Positions 44,699 to 51,628 of a stretch of 51,628 nucleotides of DNA are shown here, piece by piece (within the stretch, counting starts at the first letter, position 1; every line of letters begins with the position of its first letter). Position numbers and translations under genes: made by a program. The DNA is from Opitutia bacterium (lineage in GTDB: Bacteria; Verrucomicrobiota; Verrucomicrobiia; Opitutales; Seribacteraceae), in assembly GCA_002730975.1 (NCBI GenBank), contig PCBO01000012.1:3373-55000 (forward strand), given 5' to 3'. Under the pieces are notes generated by a model that had not been told where the DNA came from, made no database searches, and saw nothing but the letters and a program-made list of their open reading frames with translations.

Positions 44699-45961
44699 TC
44701 AGCTTGGTGGTTCCGCATAGCGACCGAGGAACAGGATGCTACCCGTTGCCTTGTCGCGAATGAGAAAGAGAAAGGGATGGTCGGCCCGGAAACTAGGATG
44801 CCGGCGGGCGGATTTGGTCCGGATTACCACGGCGGTGGCGGCCGCGGCTTCGGTCCCTTCCTCGTTCACTTCAACGAATGCCTTGTGAAGAACCGCGGAT
44901 ATATAGAGCTTCTTCGTGCCATCCATTCCGGAAAAGTCGGCGTCGCCGAATGCTTTCTTCATGCCCAAAGCCTGCAACTGTTGGGATAGGCTGAATTCCG
45001 AGGTCATCTTGAACTTTGGAAACCAGGTATCGATCTTGGTGCGGCGCACTTTGCTCACCCACTCGGAAAGCTTGGCAGGACTGAGGATCTTTTCCAAGTC
45101 GGTCAGGGTCTTTTTCTTGGCCGGTGGATTCGTTGGCCGACGAAACGGTTGCCCGCCTCCTTGGTTGGGCAACAAGACGAACATCGAGACCTTGTCTCCC
45201 TTGTATGGCATCTCAAGGACTTGAACGTCGGGATCTTGATAGTGGCCGAAATTTCCCTTCTGGTACATCATCGGGGTCTGTACGGTCTTGTCCGTACTGA
45301 TCTTGAACGGCATCTCGCGAGTGGACTTTTCCTTGAACTGGGCTTGCCAGCCGCCCTTGAAGTAAATCGCGTTGGTCAGGACCATGCGGGTCAGGGTATC
45401 GAGGACGCCGGACGGGATGAGATCCTTGATCTTGTCGTTGGTCTCCTGCTCGACCCAACGATTGATGATTCCCCGTGCCTTTTCCCCATTCGAGTAGTCG
45501 AGGGGTTTGCCAACCGAATCGTAATCGCGTTCGATCAAATTCAGGTATTCCGGCCGAAAGGCATAGTTTTTCTGGGGCCACAAGGCATTGGCGATGGAGA
45601 GCTGGACGTCGCCCTTTTTTTGAGCTTCCCTCAATCCCAGTTTGAGGTCCGAAAACCCGGCGTGTAGTCGTTCGCGCCCCAGAGGGCCACCTTCCTTGTC
45701 AGGGAACGAGGGGAACTGAAGAGCCTTGGCCATTTCAGTTTCGGTTTCTCCACGGGCTCCGGCATAGGTCATGGCAAGAGCGGTTGAGATACTGTAGGGC
45801 GAAAGGAACAAGTTGCCCTTCTCATCGTTCAACTGGTCGTAGAGCTTGAGGGCGAACTTGGTGTTCCCTGCGGCCACGGCTGCGACGTCGGGAACGGGCT
45901 TGGCTACGGTGGTGGTCCCGATGACCACGAGGGTGAGCAGGATGCTGACTGAAGTTTTCAT
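44699..45961 (-). CDS. Secreted serpin (serine protease inhibitor) with intact inhibitory hinge
   Basis: The 420-residue protein has a signal peptide (about 1-20) and the complete serpin fold: GNLFLSPYSISTALAMTYAGARG, LTNAIYFKGGWQAQF and MYQKGNFGHYQ. The reactive-centre hinge reads EEGTEAAAATA at 367-377, which fits the P17-P8 rule of inhibitory serpins. Counting from P17 places P1 at Lys383 with Ser384 as P1', so a trypsin-like target is predicted (one residue either way is possible). The distal part RADHPFLFLIRD is normal. It lies 22 bp downstream of the giant A2M-like gene and is probably cotranscribed. Confidence 0.93.
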   Translation of the reverse strand: MKTSVSILLTLVVIGTTTVAKPVPDVAAVAAGNTKFALKLYDQLNDEKGNLFLSPYSISTALAMTYAGARGETETEMAKALQFPSFPDKEGGPLGRERLHAGFSDLKLGLREAQKKGDVQLSIANALWPQKNYAFRPEYLNLIERDYDSVGKPLDYSNGEKARGIINRWVEQETNDKIKDLIPSGVLDTLTRMVLTNAIYFKGGWQAQFKEKSTREMPFKISTDKTVQTPMMYQKGNFGHYQDPDVQVLEMPYKGDKVSMFVLLPNQGGGQPFRRPTNPPAKKKTLTDLEKILSPAKLSEWVSKVRRTKIDTWFPKFKMTSEFSLSQQLQALGMKKAFGDADFSGMDGTKKLYISAVLHKAFVEVNEEGTEAAAATAVVIRTKSARRHPSFRADHPFLFLIRDKATGSILFLGRYAEPPS

Positions 45962-45983
45962 GGTTGATTGAGGATTTTCCGGA

Positions 45984-48900
45984 TTATTGTGTCGGTGGCT
46001 TTGCCTCGCGAATCATTGCGCCGGCTTCGTCGTTGAGGACGAGCACGGCGAAACGGTCGACGTCGTCGAGTTGGCCCGTGTTGAGTGAAACATAGTCGAA
46101 TTTGCCCCGAAAGTCGGTGTAGCCGTCCTTGTAGAACTTGACTCGCCCGTCGTTCATGCGGGCGTATACCTTAACGTAAGTCGAGGACAGAGGCTTGGCG
46201 GTCCTGTCCTCGGTTACCCGGACCCGTCCGTAACTTTCGGTCATTTCCACCTGCAGGCGGTTGGCGTAGTAAGTCTTGGACTTGCGGACTCCTCCGGCTT
46301 CGATCTCGATCATGACGTTTCCTTCGCGATACTTTGCGGGCAGGGCGAATACGTGATTTTCTCCGGCGGGCAACTTGACCTCCTGCGTACCGTTTGGCTG
46401 GACGAAGTTAAATTGTTCGGATGCCTCGCTCACGAACGGCTGGCGCGAAAAAAGGAGTTCGACCTCCATGGGGTAAAAGTTGACCCGCGCATCCTTGAGG
46501 TTCCGGTAGTTGATCGTCACCTCTCCCTTCTCGACCTCGAAATCGAAGGCAGGCTCGGTGGCCGCTAAGTTTTCGATCTTTTGCTCGCGGTTTTCCTCGT
46601 CGATGACCTCGGGGGCATCCCCTTGCTCGATCTCCTTCACCTGGGCGGAAACCAAGGCAAAGCGCTTGCGCCAACGCTCGACAGGGTAGTCCGCATACTT
46701 GGAGGCGATTTTCTTGGCCCCGGCGACGTCTCCCTTGTAGAAGGCGACGTAAGAAGCCAGGTAATCGTACTGGAGCTTTTCGTCGATGGCTTGCCGGTCG
46801 ATTTTTTCGAAAAACCGAATGCCTTCTTCCACGCGGTCCTGGAGAAAGTGGTAATAGGTAGCGGCCAGAACGTCGTCCGCATCAGGAGCCGCCTTGTACT
46901 TGAGGATCTCGAGCAAACGATGATATTGCTCGTAAAACCGGTTGTTCACGATTTCCCGTTTCTTGCCCAGTTGATGAGTCCGGGCATTGACCAGCGGCTC
47001 GTATTCGAGTTGTTCGTACCAACGGCGCTCGACCGGATCGACGTTCAGCAAGGGGCTGCGGAGGAATTTTCCGCAATTATTCGCAAAGGAAGACTTGGTC
47101 AGGAATTCCCGCATGCGTGGCTCGTCCTTGTGGTATAGGGCATACGACCAGAGGGTGGAGTCGAAGTGAAAGCGTCCGCCCAGTTGCTCGAGGGTTTTCT
47201 CGTAAAAGGCCCGTCCGCTCCCGCCTTCTCCTTGTTCCTTCATGCGAAAGGCGATCTTGCTCAAGTCGAGCCGGTTGAGGTTATTGTCCGAGAGGAAGCG
47301 CAGGACGTCCTTGTCCGATCCATTTTGGGAAATCCATGCCCAGGAACCTTTGTCCTTGCGGGAAAGTTCCCGAACCACGGTGAAGGAAAAGGGCTCGGCT
47401 CTAGCCACGGTTCCCTTTGCGTCCGATACTTGGGCCGGGTAGAGGGGGAAATTCCCGGGTTCTGGAAAGTAGAAGGAATAATCGAAGGTACGGGTTGAGT
47501 ATCCCTCCATCGTGACGGGAAAGCTTTTGGAAAAATAACCCTTCTTCAAAGGGATCGCTCCGGTTGGGATTTGCAGGAGTAGGCGGAGTTTGCGCCGGGA
47601 GGAAGTCGGGTTGGTCAAGGTTACGTGGCACCCGTGGGCGATTCCCTTGAGGAATTCCCGGTCGATGAAATTGTCCACCCGTTCCCCGTTCTCGTAACGA
47701 AACCTTGAATCTTCCCGGTAGAAGCGCTGGCTGAGCAATACGTCGGGCCTCCCCTTGGGGGCTTCCCCTTCGAGCAATTCCTCGTGGAAGGCAATGAGCG
47801 AGGTTTTGGCCTTTAGCCTGAAGGTCCTGTCTTGTGTATCCGCATCATGATCGCCTGCCTCGAAGGGCAGGTCGAGCACGGCCAGGACGAGGAGCATCTC
47901 GGAAAAGTTTCGGGTCGCATAGACCAGGTTTCCGGAAAAGAAGGGTTTGCCGGCCTGGATGGAAGCGTAATCGCGCCAGAATGCATTGACTTCGATGAGT
48001 GAAGCGTTCGCGCGTTCCTTGGAAACGCGGTAGTAATTGTTCTCGGCCCATTCCTCGGTTGCATCGAGTTGCCGGTAGAATTGCCTGACTTGAGCTCTTT
48101 TCTTTTCCGGCGCCGCGAAGTATCCCGTAGTGGCTACCGGTTTGGGCATCACCTGTTTAGCGGGAGGAGCCGGTCTCCTGCTGAGTGACTCTGCCTTTGA
48201 TTTTCCCCGTTCGATTTTGCTGGCACTGTTGATTACCATATCCCGATCCATCCTTTCCAATGATGAGAATCCGGACAAGCCACTACGGTTCCGATAGAGA
48301 GCGGCGTCGGGTGCGGGAGGTGGCACTGCAGGTGGAACCCCGCCGGAGAAATTGTACGCACTTTGATTGGCGGATCGGCCAGCCTCTCGACCTGTTAAAA
48401 AAGCGGATTTCTCGACTATGGCTTCCGCTTCGTCTGATTGAAGTCTGTCGAAAACGGCCAGTTCACTGGTTTCCTCGCCCTTCAGAGCCGAGGTCTTCAA
48501 CGCGACGTCGAAGAGCCGGTCCAATTTTTCGGGATCGGGCGCAATAAGTTCCCATTTGTCCCGGACGTAGCGGGCCATGGAGCTTGCTTGAGCCGGTCCC
48601 TTGCGGGCAAGCAGAATCTTCTCGAAGGCATTGAGCTGGCCGAAGCGGAAGGGGTCGAGATATTTGTCCAGTTTGCGACCGAGGAACCAGTCGTCGAGAA
48701 AGGTCGGTTCCTTTTTGTTGGCCAAGTAGGGTTTGACCACGCGATTGAAAAATTCCGGATCCTTTTGCAGGAGGAAAAAATTCAGCTCGTGACAGGCGTA
48801 CTTGGAATATTTTTCACGCTTTTGCTCCTCCTTCATTCCCGGCCAATCGAGAACGAATGCGAATTCCCGAAGGGTGGCGTCCTCCCGGATGGTAAGCAGG

Positions 48901-51628
48901 AGATCGTGGGCGTCGCGCAGATCGTCCACAAGGTGAAGGCGGGAGGTGGTGGCATCGGTCAACTCGAATGCTTTGCCCGCGTCGACCACGGTCATGCGCT
49001 TTTGTTCGGAAAATGATTTTTCCGGATCCAGGTTGGCGGTCATCCTGCGTTCACGCCGGACGATGGGAGAATCGGGAAGGGGAAGAGTGGCGGAGACCAC
49101 CTGGACGGGGTCGGCCACCACTACCCGGACTTGGCGAAGGCCCGAATTTTGGGGCAGGTCGATCTCTACGGTCCCGTCCTTCCCGATCTCGAGGTTGGTA
49201 GCCAGAAAAGCATTGTTTTTGAGGAAGTTCAAGCTCGCGAAATCACCCGATGCCGGATTTCCTCCCGTCTTAAACCATTTATCGTTCACAGCGGAAGAGT
49301 TACGGAGCATTTGCGCGTCTTTTGAATCGGCCAATTTGGCGTATTCGCCCCCTCGTCGAGCATCCTGAAGGCTGGTGCTTGTCTTGCGGACGGCCCAGGG
49401 ATTGAGGATCAACCCGGGGCGGCCGAGCATGTTTCCGGGGAATTTTTCGGCTTGGGCCCGTTCCAAAACGTAGCGGTATTCCTCCCCGATGTCCCGCTCG
49501 GCAACGTACATGGCCTTGTGGGAGTTCAAGCGGACGGCAGTGGGTTGGGGCAGGGGAGCGTTCGCCAGTCCACTATGCGCGTCGAAGCGCGGAGCATACC
49601 GGGTGGCCAGCAGGTGAACGCGGGCGAAGGCATGACCATTGGCGACCTGCACGCGCACTTTGCCGTTTTGGACCGACAGATCCGTGATTTGCAAGGGAGT
49701 GGGCCGGTTGTCCTCGAGTATGCGGTTGGCGGAGGCGACGAAACCGAAGCGGCGTTGGCCCGCGGTCACGCGGATACCTATGCTTTCGCCAGTCTCCTTG
49801 AGGAAAAGCTCGTAGTCGCCCGAAGCCAGTCCGTTCAGGGTCAGGAATCCGTCCTTATGGGTGGCTCGGTCAGCAAGGTCGGAAACGTAGTGCCCCGCTT
49901 TTCTTTCGAGCAACGAGCACTTTTGCCTCTCCTTTCCTTGGGTCCAGGATCCGGATACGGCCAACTTGATCTCCTCGCCGGTTGAGGCATGCAGAGCCTT
50001 TTGTTGGTCGACCCGGCCCTCGCGTTGGCCGAAGATGGGCCAGCGGAAGGTTTTCTCGTCTGCATTGCGCGCGGAGATCCATTGGATTTCGGGCAAGTTT
50101 CCTAGGGATATTCTGCCCGACTGGTCGGTCTTGAGCCTGTTGGGGATGACCCGTTTGAAGCATAGGTGCTTGACCTCCACGACGACCGGATGGTCAGCCA
50201 AGGGTTCCCCGTTCTTGCCAAGGGCATCCAGAAAATAGCCATCGGCGGACCATCCTAGGTGCAAGGCATTTACGGATGAGCCTTGCTCGATTGCATTGAT
50301 CCCGAAAGTTTCGGAATCCCTGAGGCTTTGTTTTCTTCCCAGGCTGAGGTTTTCGACCTTGGCTTCCAGGGTGACGCTCATCTGCAAGAGCTTATCGGGC
50401 ACGCTTATTTCATGAACGAACTCCTCTCTCTCCTCGAGTTTCTCGATGGAGATTTCGGACCGGTTCGGGGTTCCCTCGTAATCCACGGCAAGGACGACCA
50501 GTTTGATCTCCTGCAGGAGATCGAGAGAAGTCGGGCGTCCGTTGATCCACAGACCTGGTCGCACCAGGATCTGAGCCTTTTTCCTACTCAGAAGGCTTTC
50601 GCGATCGACGTAAATGCCTGCGTCCAGCTTGTAACTCTCGCCCAAGTGCTTGAACCTGGCGAGGGAGGAAAACTCACCGTCCCTCAGGACTGCGGTCCTT
50701 TGCCCGGGCCGGGTGCTGAAGGGGACCGTGACCACGCCCTTTTCATCAGGTTCGTATTCCTTGCCGTCGATCCAGGCGGTGGCCTGGGGGCGGGGCTTGT
50801 TCGCCTCGTCGATGACATGGAATTCGTGACCGGCCGCTCCGGTTTTCTCGAGCAGGCGAAGGGTTCCCTTACGGACAAGGATCCGGCTGCTGATCCCGTT
50901 TCCGATGAACTCGATGACGTACACCCCGCGCTTCTTGAGCTCGGGGAAAGCGAAGGTTCGGGAAACCCGGCGCATGGGAGCTTCCTCAAAGGTCAACGTT
51001 CGCTCCCGGGTTGCGGACAAGCCGTCCAGTTCGATTGCGGTATCGATTTGCCTGCCTTGGCCCAGGTAGTAGTTGAATGCGTTGATCTCGAATTCCTTGA
51101 CCAGAAGGGTCTCGACGTTCTTGGTCCAGAGCTTGACCTTGACCTCTTCGCCCGGTGAGAAGCGTTCCTTGTTGGAGTGGGCGAAATCGAGATCGATCCG
51201 TTCTCGGATGGCCCGTACTTCGCCCGAGTCTAGCATCGAGTACCAAGTCTCGGGGTTTCCCACGCCGGCGGTGAGCTTGGCTTCGGCAAAGATTTTCTTG
51301 AGGTAGTCATCGCGAACGTATTTTACGAAACCCTCGTAATTCTTGTCTTGGACGGAAAAATGAAGGAGGTAGGAACGGACGAGGGAATCGTCGTTACCGA
51401 TCTTCGGGTAGGCCCCTTTGGAACTGTAGTCTGCATTGAGGAACACTTGGCAATCCCTCCTGCGCTTGACCTCCTCGTTCATCCACTTGTCATTTACGTA
51501 GCGGGCAATGCGGGGAAGCTTTAGGTATTCGAGAAAGGACTCGCGATCCCATTCTCCTTGCCTGCGCTTGAAGACCAGCAGTTCGTGCATGACGTTCGCC
51601 TTGAGGGAATTGAAGGCCGGGGAAAGCC
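45984..51628 (-). CDS. Giant alpha-2-macroglobulin-like extracellular protein without thioester (5' end outside window)
   Basis: The frame is open through the window edge at 51628, so the N-terminus is missing and about 1880 residues are visible. It is built of beta-sandwich (macroglobulin/MG) domains: KVKLWTKNVETLLVKEFEIN, RKKAQILVRPGLWINGRP and FFLDAL-like strands, then a helical, TPR-like section around DVLAATYYHFLQDRVEEGI. A Pro/Ala-rich linker (GGVPPAVPPPAPDA) separates regions. The C-terminus has YVKVYARMNDGRVKFYKDG and ends in a beta domain, which I have seen only in large PVC A2M-like proteins. No Cys-x-Glu-Gln thioester is present. It lies just upstream of the serpin gene, and a protease-binding role is inferred. 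Confidence 0.75.
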   Translation of the reverse strand, partial: LSPAFNSLKANVMHELLVFKRRQGEWDRESFLEYLKLPRIARYVNDKWMNEEVKRRRDCQVFLNADYSSKGAYPKIGNDDSLVRSYLLHFSVQDKNYEGFVKYVRDDYLKKIFAEAKLTAGVGNPETWYSMLDSGEVRAIRERIDLDFAHSNKERFSPGEEVKVKLWTKNVETLLVKEFEINAFNYYLGQGRQIDTAIELDGLSATRERTLTFEEAPMRRVSRTFAFPELKKRGVYVIEFIGNGISSRILVRKGTLRLLEKTGAAGHEFHVIDEANKPRPQATAWIDGKEYEPDEKGVVTVPFSTRPGQRTAVLRDGEFSSLARFKHLGESYKLDAGIYVDRESLLSRKKAQILVRPGLWINGRPTSLDLLQEIKLVVLAVDYEGTPNRSEISIEKLEEREEFVHEISVPDKLLQMSVTLEAKVENLSLGRKQSLRDSETFGINAIEQGSSVNALHLGWSADGYFLDALGKNGEPLADHPVVVEVKHLCFKRVIPNRLKTDQSGRISLGNLPEIQWISARNADEKTFRWPIFGQREGRVDQQKALHASTGEEIKLAVSGSWTQGKERQKCSLLERKAGHYVSDLADRATHKDGFLTLNGLASGDYELFLKETGESIGIRVTAGQRRFGFVASANRILEDNRPTPLQITDLSVQNGKVRVQVANGHAFARVHLLATRYAPRFDAHSGLANAPLPQPTAVRLNSHKAMYVAERDIGEEYRYVLERAQAEKFPGNMLGRPGLILNPWAVRKTSTSLQDARRGGEYAKLADSKDAQMLRNSSAVNDKWFKTGGNPASGDFASLNFLKNNAFLATNLEIGKDGTVEIDLPQNSGLRQVRVVVADPVQVVSATLPLPDSPIVRRERRMTANLDPEKSFSEQKRMTVVDAGKAFELTDATTSRLHLVDDLRDAHDLLLTIREDATLREFAFVLDWPGMKEEQKREKYSKYACHELNFFLLQKDPEFFNRVVKPYLANKKEPTFLDDWFLGRKLDKYLDPFRFGQLNAFEKILLARKGPAQASSMARYVRDKWELIAPDPEKLDRLFDVALKTSALKGEETSELAVFDRLQSDEAEAIVEKSAFLTGREAGRSANQSAYNFSGGVPPAVPPPAPDAALYRNRSGLSGFSSLERMDRDMVINSASKIERGKSKAESLSRRPAPPAKQVMPKPVATTGYFAAPEKKRAQVRQFYRQLDATEEWAENNYYRVSKERANASLIEVNAFWRDYASIQAGKPFFSGNLVYATRNFSEMLLVLAVLDLPFEAGDHDADTQDRTFRLKAKTSLIAFHEELLEGEAPKGRPDVLLSQRFYREDSRFRYENGERVDNFIDREFLKGIAHGCHVTLTNPTSSRRKLRLLLQIPTGAIPLKKGYFSKSFPVTMEGYSTRTFDYSFYFPEPGNFPLYPAQVSDAKGTVARAEPFSFTVVRELSRKDKGSWAWISQNGSDKDVLRFLSDNNLNRLDLSKIAFRMKEQGEGGSGRAFYEKTLEQLGGRFHFDSTLWSYALYHKDEPRMREFLTKSSFANNCGKFLRSPLLNVDPVERRWYEQLEYEPLVNARTHQLGKKREIVNNRFYEQYHRLLEILKYKAAPDADDVLAATYYHFLQDRVEEGIRFFEKIDRQAIDEKLQYDYLASYVAFYKGDVAGAKKIASKYADYPVERWRKRFALVSAQVKEIEQGDAPEVIDEENREQKIENLAATEPAFDFEVEKGEVTINYRNLKDARVNFYPMEVELLFSRQPFVSEASEQFNFVQPNGTQEVKLPAGENHVFALPAKYREGNVMIEIEAGGVRKSKTYYANRLQVEMTESYGRVRVTEDRTAKPLSSTYVKVYARMNDGRVKFYKDGYTDFRGKFDYVSLNTGQLDDVDRFAVLVLNDEAGAMIREAKPPTQ

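Noticed and set aside
50283..51158. Long plus-strand open frame inside the giant A2M-like gene
   Set aside because: It mirrors the codon pattern of the real gene on the other strand, with no start signal or recognisable domain.

Overview
The window looks like a chromosomal segment of a PVC-superphylum bacterium, most likely Verrucomicrobiota. The pointers are an ECF sigma factor of the Rhodopirellula/Verrucomicrobium type, FecR/LamG, PSCyt2-PSD1 (DUF1549/DUF1553) and DUF1501 proteins in one block, a Cys-type sulfatase, a long (677 aa) IspG, and frequent non-Shine-Dalgarno starts. The genus cannot be told from the sequence. Housekeeping genes are intact and tightly packed. No phage, plasmid, insertion sequence or CRISPR array was seen.

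Layout. 1-3.6 kb: end of an SGNH hydrolase, a GNAT acetyltransferase, a foldback repeat (976-1105), a membrane protein, and a secreted protein with a C-terminal TlpA-like thioredoxin domain. 3.7-10.7 kb: an orphan basic 227-aa protein with its own strong RBS and terminator, then the compact module ECF sigma - FecR/LamG - PSCyt2/PSD1 - DUF1501 with overlapping or nearly touching genes. 10.7-17.1 kb: MidA-like methyltransferase divergent from an S41 protease-tsaD pair, then a CysI-type sulfite reductase, a short RlmB-like methyltransferase and a DUF6580-like membrane protein. 17.1-20.2 kb: sparse region with a GNAT, a TPR protein, a 100-aa orphan, a probable decayed gene and tRNA-Gly(TCC).

20.4-27.8 kb: alpha-2-macroglobulin with a thioester motif, coupled to penicillin-binding protein 1C (the A2M-pbpC pair known from proteobacteria). 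27.8-35 kb (minus strand): uppS-cdsA-dxr-rseP-ispG-inositol monophosphatase, which joins isoprenoid precursor synthesis (MEP pathway), undecaprenyl carrier, CDP-diacylglycerol and envelope proteolysis. 35-43.6 kb: pterin carbinolamine dehydratase, sulfatase, two overlapping acyltransferase genes (the second an MFS-PlsC fusion with a vestigial AMP-ligase tail), and nrnA-truB-ribF. 43.6-51.6 kb (minus strand): a giant macroglobulin-like protein running off the window, a serpin with an intact inhibitory hinge, and a leucine-rich-repeat protein.

The most interesting themes are: (1) a probable envelope protease-defence repertoire, made of a thioester A2M with PBP1C plus a giant A2M-like/serpin/LRR cluster; (2) the MFS-PlsC-degenerate ligase fusion; (3) the orphan 227-aa gene before the sigma module; (4) a tRNA-Gly with discriminator A instead of the usual bacterial U. 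All family assignments come from reading motifs by eye. No database search was run.
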